Assembly (NCBI RefSeq): GCF_947491795.1
Contig: NZ_CANLKW010000002.1
Location: 608,001 to 672,000 of the forward strand
Direction: 5' to 3'
From: an uncultured Roseobacter sp.
GTDB taxonomy: Bacteria; Pseudomonadota; Alphaproteobacteria; Rhodobacterales; Rhodobacteraceae
Length of the DNA stretch: 64,000 bases
The number at the start of each line of letters is the position of its first letter. Position 1 is the stretch's first letter. Positions 23,439 through 31,640 of this stretch are shown one piece after another. Position numbers and translations under genes: made by a program. The notes under the pieces are model-generated. The model had not been told where the DNA came from, ran no database searches, and worked only from the letters and a program-made list of their open reading frames with translations.

Positions 23439-24205
23439 CACCTGCTCTGCCTGAGGTCTTTCTGACCACGCCGCTGGCGCACCGTGCGCTGCACGATGTG
23501 TGCGACGGACGGCCCGAAAACAGCCGGGCCGCGATCGCCGCAGCCGTGGCCGCCGGGTACGGCATCGAGATCGACGTGCAACTGAGTGCGGATGCCGGTG
23601 CGCTGGTCTTTCACGACTATGAGCTTGCGCGACTGGCCGAGGCTGCAGGCCCGGTTCGTGCCCGTTCGACCGGCGATCTGCGTGGCATCCCGCTGAAAGG
23701 CGGGGATGGTGAGGGGATTCCGACCCTGCCAGAGGTGTTGGCCCTTGTGGCAGGTCGTGTGCCGCTGCTGGTGGAGATCAAGGACCAGGACGGCGCTCTG
23801 GGCCCGGATGTGGGACCCCTTGAGGCAAGCGTAGCGGAGGCGCTGGCCGACTACAGCGGCCCCGTTGCTGTCATGTCGTTCAACCCGCATGCCGTGGCTG
23901 AAATGGCGAAACTGCTGCCGGAGGTGCCGCGTGGCCTCGTGACAGACCCGTTTGAGGCGGCGGACTGGCCGGTGCCTGCAGAAACTCTGGCCCGGCTCAG
24001 GGATATTCCCGATTTTAAGCGCACGGGCAGCAGTTTCATCAGCCACAAATGGCAGGATCTGTCCCGCCCGCGCGTGGCAGAGCTGCGCAAAAACGGTGCT
24101 GCCATTCTGTGCTGGACGGTGAAATCCCCGGCAGATGAGGCACAGGCGCGTCAGGTGGCGCAGAATATCACCTTTGAGCAATATGCCGCGCCACATCCGG
24201 CTTGA
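23435..24205 (+). CDS. Glycerophosphodiester phosphodiesterase
   Basis: A 256-residue GDPD-family enzyme with the signature set AHRAL...RPENSRAAI, GYGIEIDVQLSADAGALVFHDYEL (catalytic Glu/Asp and second His), and VPLLVEIKDQD. No signal peptide is seen, so it resembles the cytoplasmic UgpQ type. It splits glycerophosphodiesters into glycerol-3-phosphate and an alcohol, helping phospholipid head-group recycling. Four-base overlap with ridA upstream. Confidence 0.9.
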   Translation: MTPALPEVFLTTPLAHRALHDVCDGRPENSRAAIAAAVAAGYGIEIDVQLSADAGALVFHDYELARLAEAAGPVRARSTGDLRGIPLKGGDGEGIPTLPEVLALVAGRVPLLVEIKDQDGALGPDVGPLEASVAEALADYSGPVAVMSFNPHAVAEMAKLLPEVPRGLVTDPFEAADWPVPAETLARLRDIPDFKRTGSSFISHKWQDLSRPRVAELRKNGAAILCWTVKSPADEAQARQVAQNITFEQYAAPHPA

Positions 24206-24255
24206 ACCTGACAGCTGCCGGCACAGGTTAAACTGACAATCTCAGAGGCAGCGAT

Positions 24256-25443
24256 ATGCAGGAACAGGAAGTCGAAATCCGCGTCGTAACAAGTCTGCGC
24301 GACATTGACGCTGCGGGTTGGGATGCCTGTGCCTGCCCGGAGGCTGCAGAGGGCGCACGGCCTGACGATCCCTTTACCACGTACCGCTTTCTCAGCGCGC
24401 TGGAGGAAAGCGGCTCGGTCGGGGCCGGCACCGGCTGGCAACCACAGTATCTGACCGCATACATCGGTGATCTGCTGATCGGTGTGGCGCCGATGTACGC
24501 CAAATCGCACAGCCAGGGAGAATATATTTTCGATCACAACTGGGCCCATGCCTACGAGCGCGCGGGTGGGCGCTATTACCCTAAACTGCAGGTCGCCGTG
24601 CCACACACGCCTGCCACAGGAAGGCGCCTGCTGGTCCGTCCGGGTTTTGAGGAGACCGGCACATCGGCCTTGCTCCAGGGGGCGGTGCAACTGGCCTCAA
24701 ACAACAAAATCTCATCGCTGCACCTGACCTTTTGCACCCGGGAGGAGGCAGACCGTGGCGAGGCCCTGGGCCTGATGCGGCGCAAGACACAGCAGTTTCA
24801 CTGGGAAAACAACGACTACAGCAGCTTTGACGGTTTTCTGGCCAGCCTCAGTTCGCGAAAGCGCAAGAACATCCGCAAAGAACGCGTCCAGGCACAGGGG
24901 TTTGGCGGTACGATCCAGACATTTTCGGGAGACGCGCTCCTGCCCGAGCACTGGGAGGCATTCTGGGTCTTTTATCAGGACACCGGTGCGCGCAAATGGG
25001 GCACGCCCTATCTGACCCGCCGGTTTTTCGACATCGCCCAGGACACTCTGCGGGACGATATGGCCCTGGTGATGGCCGAGCGCGATGGCCGCTGGGTTGC
25101 CGGTGCTCTGAATTTCGTGGGCGCTCAGGCGCTCTATGGCCGCTACTGGGGCTGCATCGAGCATCACCCCTGTCTGCATTTTGAACTGTGCTACTACCAG
25201 GCCATCGATATCGCGATTGCGCGTGGACTGTCGCGTGTCGAGGCCGGGGCCCAGGGCGAGCACAAGCTGGCACGCGGGTATCTGCCGCGTCCGACATGGT
25301 CGCTGCACTGGGTCGGAGATCCGGGTTTTGCGGATGCCATCGCCCGCTATCTGGAGGCAGAGAAAGACGCAGTTGACGAGGAAATCAGCGTACTGACGGA
25401 ATATGGCCCGTTCCGAAGGGCCGATGTGGAGGAACAGCAATGA
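24256..25443 (+). CDS. FemAB/GNAT-like protein of the COG3146 family
   Basis: A 395-residue protein belonging to the conserved proteobacterial family often labelled peptidogalycan biosynthesis protein (COG3146, FemAB-like acyltransferase). Recognisable blocks are [78 protein letters not shown] and [30 protein letters not shown]. The fold suggests transfer of an acyl or aminoacyl group; the true substrate is not established. It overlaps phhB by four bases. Confidence 0.85.
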   Translation: MQEQEVEIRVVTSLRDIDAAGWDACACPEAAEGARPDDPFTTYRFLSALEESGSVGAGTGWQPQYLTAYIGDLLIGVAPMYAKSHSQGEYIFDHNWAHAYERAGGRYYPKLQVAVPHTPATGRRLLVRPGFEETGTSALLQGAVQLASNNKISSLHLTFCTREEADRGEALGLMRRKTQQFHWENNDYSSFDGFLASLSSRKRKNIRKERVQAQGFGGTIQTFSGDALLPEHWEAFWVFYQDTGARKWGTPYLTRRFFDIAQDTLRDDMALVMAERDGRWVAGALNFVGAQALYGRYWGCIEHHPCLHFELCYYQAIDIAIARGLSRVEAGAQGEHKLARGYLPRPTWSLHWVGDPGFADAIARYLEAEKDAVDEEISVLTEYGPFRRADVEEQQ

Positions 25444-25724
25444 CAACACCGATAACAGACACAGATCGCACCGACCTGCTTGCAAATGGCTGGCAGATGG
25501 TAGAAGGACGCGACGCAATCGCCAAAACCTATGTTTTCGGCAATTTTGTCGAAGCATTCGGATGGATGACCCGCGTGGCCATCTGGGCAGAGAAACTGAA
25601 CCACCATCCCGAATGGGACAACGTATACAAGACTGTAAATGTAGTGCTGACCACGCATGATACCGGCGGGCTGAGTGATCTGGATGCCCGGCTGGCGCGC
25701 AGGATGGACAGCCTGACGGAGTAA
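25440..25724 (+). CDS. phhB: 4a-hydroxytetrahydrobiopterin dehydratase (pterin carbinolamine dehydratase)
   Basis: A 94-residue protein, the usual size of the family, with the catalytic HHPEW motif ([34 protein letters not shown]) and the N-terminal [15 protein letters not shown] segment. It recycles oxidised pterin cofactor after aromatic amino acid hydroxylation. No phenylalanine hydroxylase gene is present here; in many bacteria the enzyme occurs without one and may act in molybdopterin or pterin salvage. Start codon overlaps the preceding stop. Confidence 0.93.
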   Translation: MTTPITDTDRTDLLANGWQMVEGRDAIAKTYVFGNFVEAFGWMTRVAIWAEKLNHHPEWDNVYKTVNVVLTTHDTGGLSDLDARLARRMDSLTE

Positions 25725-25729
25725 GACCA

Positions 25730-26569
25730 ATGAACGAACTGCTGACGACGGAAATCTGGCAGGGGAAAACCCTGGCGGACCTGCTCTCTCTCGACTTTCT
25801 GGTGAGCACTGCGGGCTCGGTGCTCGCGGCAATCGCCATCCTGCTGCTCGGCTGGACCATTTCTGCCTGGCTGCAGCGCCGGGTGCAGAACCTGGGCCGC
25901 AAATACAAGCATCTGGACGACATGCTGTTCGACTTCCTGTCGTCCATTGTGCGCTATGTGGTGCTGGGTTTCACGGCGCTCTTTGTGCTGAACACCTTTG
26001 GCGTGCAGACGACATCTGTTGTCGCGGTCATCGGTGCCGCCGGTCTGGCCATCGGTCTGGCCTTGCAGGGCACGCTGTCGAATGTCGCGGCGGGCGTGAT
26101 GCTGATCCTGTTCCGGCCCATAAAAATGGGCGATTTTGTCGATGTGGGCGGCACGATGGGCACGGTTAAAGCCATCACGCTGAATTTCACAGAGCTGGCG
26201 GATGTCAGCAATGTGCAGGTGATCATCCCCAACTCGATGGTCTGGGGCAACATCATCACCAATTATTCCACCAACAAAATGCGCCGCGCGGAATGGACGT
26301 TTGGAGTGGGCTATGGGGCCAGTCTGGCCAGTGCGGAAAAGATCATCCGCGAGACAATCATGGCCGACCCCCGGTCCAAAGCCGACCCAGAACCGTTTAT
26401 CCAGGTCAACAATCTGGGTGACTTCTCGGTCGATTTCCTGGTGCGTGTCTGGGTGGAATCGGCAGAATTCTTTGCCTACCAGGCTGATATGAAACGGGCG
26501 GTCAAAGAGGCGCTGGACAATGGCGGCGTGGACATTCCATTCCCGACCCGCACGGTAATCCAGTCCTGA
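25730..26569 (+). CDS. Small-conductance mechanosensitive channel (MscS family)
   Basis: A 279-residue MscS-family protein. Three N-terminal helices are followed by the pore-lining TM3 with the Gly/Ala pattern VIGAAGLAIGLALQGTLSNVAAGVMLI (about residues 100-125). The beta domain has RPIKMGDFVDVGGTMGTVKAITLNFTELADVSNVQVIIPNS. It opens under membrane tension to release solutes after hypo-osmotic shock. Last of the ridA operon, five bases after phhB, followed by a strong terminator. Confidence 0.92.
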   Translation: MNELLTTEIWQGKTLADLLSLDFLVSTAGSVLAAIAILLLGWTISAWLQRRVQNLGRKYKHLDDMLFDFLSSIVRYVVLGFTALFVLNTFGVQTTSVVAVIGAAGLAIGLALQGTLSNVAAGVMLILFRPIKMGDFVDVGGTMGTVKAITLNFTELADVSNVQVIIPNSMVWGNIITNYSTNKMRRAEWTFGVGYGASLASAEKIIRETIMADPRSKADPEPFIQVNNLGDFSVDFLVRVWVESAEFFAYQADMKRAVKEALDNGGVDIPFPTRTVIQS

Positions 26570-26602
26570 GGCGTTTCGCCTGTTCCGGACATCGGACACC
26601 GG

Positions 26603-26635
26603 AAAAAAGGGGCCGGTCTGTGGCTGACCGGCCCC
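26603..26635. terminator. Shared terminator between mscS and peroxiredoxin
   Basis: GGGGCCGGTC (26609-26618) pairs perfectly with GACCGGCCCC (26626-26635). A six-A run precedes it (26603-26608) and TTGTT follows, so it can serve the convergent genes from both sides, best for the minus-strand peroxiredoxin. Confidence 0.9.
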
Positions 26636-26643
26636 TTGTTCAT

Positions 26644-27132
26644 TCACATATTGTCGAGCAGGCCCTCGCCTGCGGAAACTTCGCAGACACCGGGGCTTTC
26701 CTCGGGCTGGAAAAGCGTGACTTTGCCGTCCTCGACCAGCATGGCATAGCGTTTTGAGCGGTCGTTGAGACCCGCAGGTGGCGCGCTGAATTCCATGCCA
26801 AGCGCTTTGGTAAAGCTGCTGTCCGGGTCGCCCAGCATGGTGATGCCGGCGGCGGTGGCGCCTGTAGCCTCGCCCCAGGATTTCATCACAAAGGGATCAT
26901 TGACAGAGACGCAGATGATCTCCTCGACGCCCTTTGCTTCCAGCTGGTCCCTGGTGCGGATAAAGCTGGGCACATGCGCGGAATGGCATGTGGGCGTATA
27001 GGCGCCGGGCACAGCAAAAATCACAACCTTGCGGCCCTTTGTCTTGTCCGCGAGAGACACCGGCGCTGGCCCTTCCGCGCCCATTTCAACCAGAGTTGCG
27101 TCGGGAAGCTGGTCGCCCTGTGAGATTGTCAT
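26644..27132 (-). CDS. Peroxiredoxin, Prx5/AhpC-TSA type
   Basis: A 162-residue Prx5-type peroxiredoxin. The peroxidatic Cys49 lies in PGAYTPTCHSAHVPSF; a second Cys150 near the C-terminus (SPGVCEVSAGE) may act as resolving Cys. AVPGAYTPTC and KSWGEATGA are standard Prx5 blocks. It reduces hydrogen peroxide and alkyl peroxides in the cytoplasm, using a thiol donor such as glutathione or thioredoxin. The ATG at 27132 fits family length. Divergent from the FAD reductase gene, with 95 bases between. Confidence 0.93.
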   Translation of the reverse strand: MTISQGDQLPDATLVEMGAEGPAPVSLADKTKGRKVVIFAVPGAYTPTCHSAHVPSFIRTRDQLEAKGVEEIICVSVNDPFVMKSWGEATGATAAGITMLGDPDSSFTKALGMEFSAPPAGLNDRSKRYAMLVEDGKVTLFQPEESPGVCEVSAGEGLLDNM

Positions 27133-27227
27133 GTGATACGCCTTTCCTGTAATTGCGTTCGTCTTCCTGCCCGATATAGGTTGCGGGCACGGGGCGGACC
27201 AGAAGAAACGGGCGCAGGAGGACCGGA

Positions 27228-28436
27228 ATGGGCCAGGTAATCGTAATCGGCGCGGGCCAGGCAGGGGCTTCCTGTGTGGCAAAGCTGCGCAACGGTGGCT
27301 TTGACGGGGGCATCACGCTCATCGGGGCCGAGCCGGTCCCACCCTATCAGCGCCCGCCCCTGTCCAAGGCCTATCTGATGGGCGATATGGCGCTGGAGCG
27401 GCTTTATCTGCGCCCTGAGAGCTTTTACGCCGACAACAGCATTGATCTGCGCATGGGCACGCCGGTGACAGCGATCGACGCAGAAGCCCGCACCGTGACG
27501 CTGGCGGGTGAGGTGCTGGGCTATGACGATCTGGTGCTGACAACAGGCTCGGTGCCAAACCGCCTGCCTGCCAGCATCGGCGGTGACCTGGAAAATGTGT
27601 TCTGTGTGCGTGATCTGGCGGATGCAGACGCCATGGCCCCACAGTTTCGGGAGGGTGCGCGGGCGCTCATCGTGGGGGGCGGATACATCGGGCTGGAAGC
27701 GGCAGCGGTTGCTGCCAGAAGCGGCGTCCGTGTTACGCTGGTCGAGATGGCGGACCGTATCCTGCAACGGGTCGCAGCCCCCCAGACCAGCGATTATTTC
27801 CGGGCACTGCACAGCGGCCAGGGCGTTGATATCAGGGAAGGAACCGGGCTGGAGCGGCTGCTGGGCGAGGGGCGTGTGAGTGGCGCGCAACTGACCGACG
27901 GGACCACGCTGGACGTGGATTTTGTGATCGTCGGCGTGGGCATCCGGCCCGCTGTGGCGCTGGCGGAAGAGGCCGGCCTTACAATCGACAACGGGATTGC
28001 CACCGACGCCCTGGGCCGGACCTCGGCACCGCATATCTGGGCGGCGGGCGACTGTGCGTCCTTTCCCTGGCAGGGCGGGCGTATCCGGCTGGAAAGCGTA
28101 CCCAATGCCATCGACCAGGCCGAACAGGTTGCGCAGAACATCATGGGGGCGGCGACAGACTATACCGCCAAGCCGTGGTTCTGGTCGGATCAGTATGATG
28201 TCAAACTGCAGATCGCAGGACTGAACACCGGGTATACCGGGGTTGTATCGCGCATCGGAGAGGGCCAGACCGCGTCCTTCTGGTACTACAAAGACGGGCA
28301 GCTGCTGGCCGTGGATGCGATGAACGACCCGCGCGCCTATATGATCGGCAAACGCCTGATCGAGGCGGGCAAAACCGCTGATCCGGATGTGGTCGCGGAT
28401 GCAGGCGCGGACCTGAAAGCATTGATGAAAGCGTGA
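27228..28436 (+). CDS. FAD-dependent ferredoxin reductase-type oxidoreductase
   Basis: A 402-residue protein of the putidaredoxin/rhodocoxin reductase class. It has the FAD Rossmann motif VIVIGAGQAGAS (3-14), PPYQRPPLSKAYL near residue 39, a second NAD-binding motif ALIVGGGYIGLEAAAVA near residue 145, and the FAD motif HIWAAGDCASFPW near residue 271. It passes electrons from NAD(P)H to a small ferredoxin, often for a P450 or Rieske oxygenase. No partner ferredoxin or oxygenase is nearby. The stop overlaps rsmD by four bases. Confidence 0.9.
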   Translation: MGQVIVIGAGQAGASCVAKLRNGGFDGGITLIGAEPVPPYQRPPLSKAYLMGDMALERLYLRPESFYADNSIDLRMGTPVTAIDAEARTVTLAGEVLGYDDLVLTTGSVPNRLPASIGGDLENVFCVRDLADADAMAPQFREGARALIVGGGYIGLEAAAVAARSGVRVTLVEMADRILQRVAAPQTSDYFRALHSGQGVDIREGTGLERLLGEGRVSGAQLTDGTTLDVDFVIVGVGIRPAVALAEEAGLTIDNGIATDALGRTSAPHIWAAGDCASFPWQGGRIRLESVPNAIDQAEQVAQNIMGAATDYTAKPWFWSDQYDVKLQIAGLNTGYTGVVSRIGEGQTASFWYYKDGQLLAVDAMNDPRAYMIGKRLIEAGKTADPDVVADAGADLKALMKA

Positions 28437-28990
28437 GGATCATCGCAGGCCAGTTCCGGAGCGTAGCCCTGGCGACCCTGGGCAAGGGGGACGCGGGCGC
28501 GCACCTGCGACCCACCACAGACCGTGTCCGCGAGAGCCTCTTTAACGTGTTGAACGGATACGATATTTTTGACGGCGCGCGGGTGCTGGATCTGTTTGCC
28601 GGGACCGGTGCGCTGGGGCTGGAGGCGCTGTCACGCGGGGCGGCGCATGTCACGTTTGTGGACGACGGGCGTGTGGCCCAGCGGCTGATCCGGGAAAATA
28701 TCAAACGCCTGAGAGTGGCGGAAAGCACGCGTCTGGTGGCGCGCGATGCGCTGCGACTGCCGCCCTGTGACGGGGCACCTTTTGACCTGATCTTCCTCGA
28801 TCCGCCCTATGGCAAAGGGCTGGGCGACAAGGCGCTTGTGCAGGCCGCACATGGCGGCTGGCTGGGTGATGACGCCTTTGTCGTCTGGGAGGAGGCCGCG
28901 CCGGTGCAGGTGCCGCCGGGGTTCGCGCCCCTGGACCAGCGGCGCTATGGCGATACCTGGATCACAATGATGTCGAAATCCGCGGCTTAA
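28433..28990 (+). CDS. rsmD: 16S rRNA (guanine(966)-N2)-methyltransferase RsmD
   Basis: A 185-residue SAM-dependent methyltransferase starting with GTG inside the previous stop region. Features: RIIAGQFR at the N-terminus, LRPTTDRVRESLFNVL, the SAM motif VLDLFAGTGALGLEALSRGA, and the catalytic DPPY (LDPPYGKGLGDKAL). This set defines RsmD, which methylates G966 of 16S rRNA on 30S subunits. Translationally coupled to the FAD reductase. Confidence 0.94.
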   Translation: MRIIAGQFRSVALATLGKGDAGAHLRPTTDRVRESLFNVLNGYDIFDGARVLDLFAGTGALGLEALSRGAAHVTFVDDGRVAQRLIRENIKRLRVAESTRLVARDALRLPPCDGAPFDLIFLDPPYGKGLGDKALVQAAHGGWLGDDAFVVWEEAAPVQVPPGFAPLDQRRYGDTWITMMSKSAA

Positions 28991-28991
28991 T

Positions 28992-29192
28992 ATGCCAGGA
29001 TTGGGTATGTTTGCCACGGCCTTCCTTCCCTTTTTCACCGATGCGCGGGACAGTGCGACGGCCCCGCCGCGCCGGGTGCGCAAAGCGCCGCCGCTCTTTA
29101 TCGGGGATGCGGTCCAGCCCTGGGCGGGGGAGACCCTGTTGCTGAGCCTGCTGCGCGAAGACGCCGCTGACAGCGACACGCGCAACACCTGA
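28992..29192 (+). CDS. Possible small hypothetical protein after rsmD
   Basis: A 66-codon frame opens one base after the rsmD stop. The N-terminus is hydrophobic (MPGLGMFATAFLPFF) and the rest polar and Pro/Arg/Ala-rich. No family recognised. It would be co-transcribed with rsmD. There is no separate ribosome-binding site beyond what coupling could supply, so this may be chance in GC-rich DNA. Confidence 0.35.
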   Translation: MPGLGMFATAFLPFFTDARDSATAPPRRVRKAPPLFIGDAVQPWAGETLLLSLLREDAADSDTRNT

Positions 29193-29490
29193 GAACTTCG
29201 GTGCGGGCCGGGGGTGCGAATCACGCCGGAAACGCTGGTTAACAGGGGAAATCAGGGTCATTTTGCCTGTCGGTTTCACGTCGGTAAAACGTCGGTATTA
29301 CGTCGGTGCGCAGCGTACGGTGCCCGGCAGTAACAGAGCGTTCGGTGGGGTTTATGACCCAAAGATTAAGAAACGGCCCCGGGTGCAGGCAGGCGCTGCT
29401 GCCCGGAAATCTCTTGCTTAAAGCCGGGGAGGGTGTGAGATTTCGGGGACCTGAGGAAAACAGACCGGTACAGATGGAATACCCGCTCCG
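29193..29490. other. Intergenic region holding the repeat array and a weak inverted repeat
   Basis: This 298-base stretch has no gene I can support. It carries the ACGTCGGT array (listed separately). Farther on, GAAATCTC (29406-29413) mirrors GAGATTTC (29437-29444), about 50-85 bases before the toxin-like gene. The promoter of that gene should be here, but no convincing -35/-10 pair is visible. Confidence 0.6.
29269..29307. repeat. ACGTCGGT direct-repeat array, copy 1
   Basis: Units GTCGGT (29269-29274), ACGTCGGT (29278-29285), ACGTCGGT (29289-29296) and ACGTCGGT (29300-29307) are separated by three-base spacers TTC, AAA and ATT, giving an exact 11-base period, one DNA helical turn. The array ends GCGC. 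A second array with the same period, the same ATT spacer before the last unit and similar right flank lies at 61836-61876. Confidence 0.9.
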
Positions 29491-30288
29491 ATGAGTTCGC
29501 AGGCCAGAGCACAGCTGCCCGCCCGGGCAGAGACGGCGCGCGCCGGGGCGGGCGGTGCGAGTGCGCGGGCCGCGCGGGAAGGCTCTGTGCTGGAGAGCCT
29601 GCAGCGGCGTGCGGACGACAGCGCAGAGACCCGAAAACTGGCGACACTCCAGGCGCAGGCCGCAGGCGCTGCCGGAACGCCGCCGCCGATCCAGAGACGA
29701 CAGCACACGGAATCCGGACTGAAGGAATTTCTGGCGACACAGGAGATGGAAGGCACGGAGGACAGGGGCGAATACGTGCGCCGGATCACCACGGAATTCA
29801 AATCCGCATATCCGCAGCATGACCGCGCCGATGTGGTGCTGCTGCGCAGCCTGGCCTGGGGCCCCAAAGTCAAAGGCAAGGGCATGAAAGCCTATCCTGA
29901 AGCGCCGACCAAAGCCCTGGCGGGCAGTTTCGACAGCCACGTCAAAGGAGAGGACGCCGGTGTCGGCTGGCACACCGAGGCGTTCCACGCCCGCAACGGG
30001 GGGACCTATAAGTACAGAGACCGGGGCACCCTGGGCAAGGGCGCCTATTTCGCATCAGGCGTGAAAATCGCAGGGACCGACAAAACGGGCAACTCGGGGC
30101 GCAGCACGTTTTTTCCCGCCACGATGTCTCTGGCGGATATCAGGTATGAGGCCATCTATGTGGCCAACACTTTCAAAAAGCAGGGCCTGGTTGCGACCGG
30201 TCGCGGGCTGAAAACGGGGATCGTGATCGACGCGCTTATCAACGGCGATACGGTTGATTCCGCCTATCCGCATAAAGAGGGCTGGTAA
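29491..30288 (+). CDS. EndoU-type nuclease toxin with an eCIS-cargo-like N-terminus
   Basis: A 265-residue protein in two parts. Residues 1-30 are Ala/Arg-rich. Residues 32-70 (SVLESLQRRADDSAETRK, LATLQAQAAG, then PIQRR) resemble the LQ-x-MADNSP...PIQR segment found on proteins linked to extracellular contractile injection systems and DUF4157 proteins. Residues 145-265 match the bacterial EndoU toxin core as I know it: H150VKGE, GVGWHTEAF (candidate catalytic His161), GTLGKGAYFASGVKIAG, GRSTFFPATMSLADI, and GLKTGIVIDALINGDTVDSAYP. EndoU toxins of CDI and polymorphic systems cleave tRNA. No immunity gene is recognisable next to it and no signal peptide is present. EndoU call is fairly sure; delivery route is inference. 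Confidence 0.7.
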   Translation: MSSQARAQLPARAETARAGAGGASARAAREGSVLESLQRRADDSAETRKLATLQAQAAGAAGTPPPIQRRQHTESGLKEFLATQEMEGTEDRGEYVRRITTEFKSAYPQHDRADVVLLRSLAWGPKVKGKGMKAYPEAPTKALAGSFDSHVKGEDAGVGWHTEAFHARNGGTYKYRDRGTLGKGAYFASGVKIAGTDKTGNSGRSTFFPATMSLADIRYEAIYVANTFKKQGLVATGRGLKTGIVIDALINGDTVDSAYPHKEGW

Positions 30289-30652
30289 GGCAGGCGGACG
30301 GGTCGCGCGCGCGCGGCGTATGACCGGGCATGGCTGGATGCGACCCGCCTGTTTCAGGGTCAGCGCCGGTCTGACAGGAAATTTGTTGCCGCAGGTTCCG
30401 GCCATCGGGCGGGGATGTGCAGGGTCCTGTTCTGGCTGGATAATTTTCGCGCATTGCTGGCCGCACACACCTGTCTGTCGGGCGCAGGCCGGGCAGGGGG
30501 TATGAAAAACTTTCAGGCACAGCGGGTAAATCGCACTATTGTCCCCAGGACAACAGCCAGGTCCACAACCCCGCCGGAAAAAGCGCGGGGATGCGGGGGA
30601 CCGTCCGGGGAGGACACCACGGGACGGCATGGCCAGAGGAGGAGAAGCGACA
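30289..30652. other. 364-base gap with no recognisable gene, between the EndoU-like gene and usp
   Basis: Short frames are open on both strands, but none resembles a family or has a sound start. An immunity protein would be expected after a toxin of this type, and none is evident. The run CGCGCGCGCGCGG near 30306 is a potential Z-DNA tract. The usp promoter should lie towards the right end; AGGAGGAGAAG just before 30653 is a strong ribosome-binding site. Confidence 0.55.
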
Positions 30653-31507
30653 ATGCTCAGAAAAATCATGGTGCCGGTGCGCGGCGACGGCATGATCGAC
30701 ACGGTGCTGGGGCATGCCTCGGCGCTGGCGCGGCATCACGGGGCGCATATTGTGGTGGCCCACTGCCGCAAGCGGACCGAGGACATGCGGCCCTACAGCC
30801 GTGCGCTGCCGGGCTTTGCGCGCACCACGATGATCGAACAGTCACAGGCCCAGGCCGACCAGGAAGAGCATGAGGTGCGCGAGCAGTTGCACCGTTTTGC
30901 GGTTTCGCTGGACGTGCGCGAGACCGACACGCCCGAGCCGGGCACAGCCTCTGTCGAGTTTGTCGAGGAATACGGGCAGATGGCGGATGTGATCAAACAC
31001 AATGGCCGGCTGGCGGACCTGGTGGTGGTGGCCAGGCCGGACAGGGACCGGAACATCGGCACGAATTCTCTGAAGTCCGCGCTTTACCAGACCGGGCGTC
31101 CGGTGCTGATGTGCCCGCCCAAAGGCACGGTCGCGCCCGAATTCGGTGCGCATATCACCCTGGCCTGGAACGGGTCGCTGGAAGCGTCCCGCGCGGTGGC
31201 GATGACGCTGGATCTGGCCCGGGCCGCGCAAACGGTGACCATCCTGTCGGGTGGCAAGGGCGAGCCGCATGGGGCCACCGCAGAGGAGCTGATAGCGTAC
31301 TACCGGCTGCGCGGTGTCACGGCCGTTTCGCATCGGTTTGAAGCCCGCAATCCCGGCGAGGCACTGCCCCGGCTGACCGCCGAAATGGGGGCGAGTCTTC
31401 TGGTCATGGGGGCCTACGGGCACAACCATGAGCGCGAGACGCTCTTTGGTGGAAATACGCAAGTCGTTGTAGATAAATCAGAAATTCCGGTGGTTTTGGT
31501 ACACTAA
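30653..31507 (+). CDS. Universal stress protein, tandem Usp domains
   Basis: A 284-residue protein made of two Usp-like halves. The first starts KIMVPVRGDGMIDTVLGHASALARHHGAHIVVAH; the second starts HITLAWNGSLEASRAVAMTLDLA and ends LLVMGAYGHNHERETLFGGNTQVVVDKSEIPVVLVH. This G-x2-G-x9-GS/T-like end is the nucleotide-binding signature of Usp proteins, here with GNT in place of GS. Cytoplasmic, role in stress survival or regulation; exact role unknown. AGGAGGAGAAG precedes the ATG. Confidence 0.9.
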   Translation: MLRKIMVPVRGDGMIDTVLGHASALARHHGAHIVVAHCRKRTEDMRPYSRALPGFARTTMIEQSQAQADQEEHEVREQLHRFAVSLDVRETDTPEPGTASVEFVEEYGQMADVIKHNGRLADLVVVARPDRDRNIGTNSLKSALYQTGRPVLMCPPKGTVAPEFGAHITLAWNGSLEASRAVAMTLDLARAAQTVTILSGGKGEPHGATAEELIAYYRLRGVTAVSHRFEARNPGEALPRLTAEMGASLLVMGAYGHNHERETLFGGNTQVVVDKSEIPVVLVH

Positions 31508-31535
31508 GGTATTCATTGGCCCCGCAACAAAGTTT

Positions 31536-31564
31536 TTCTTGAAATGCCGTTTGAGTAATATAAT
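31536..31564 (+). promoter_or_regulatory. Candidate promoter of the tctCBA operon
   Basis: A perfect TATAAT at 31559-31564 is preceded at 17 bases by TTCTTG (31536-31541). Read differently, CTTG (31538-31541) plus about 17 bases plus TATAAT resembles an alphaproteobacterial RpoH promoter. It lies about 75 bases before the tctC start in an AT-rich window. Confidence 0.5.
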
Positions 31565-31640
31565 TGCTTAAGGGAATTTAAACGGACTGTACAACTCTGC
31601 GGCGACAACGGTTGCAGTGACATATCTGGGAGGATTTCTG

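Noticed and set aside
30300..30320. CG-dinucleotide run near 30306 as a functional element
   Set aside because: Short alternating CG runs occur by chance at this base composition; nothing else supports a role.
30055..30702. A 215-codon minus-strand frame spanning the end of the EndoU-like gene and the following gap, considered as an immunity gene
   Set aside because: It overlaps the toxin coding region antisense, has a Pro/Arg/Cys-rich composition and no similarity to immunity families.
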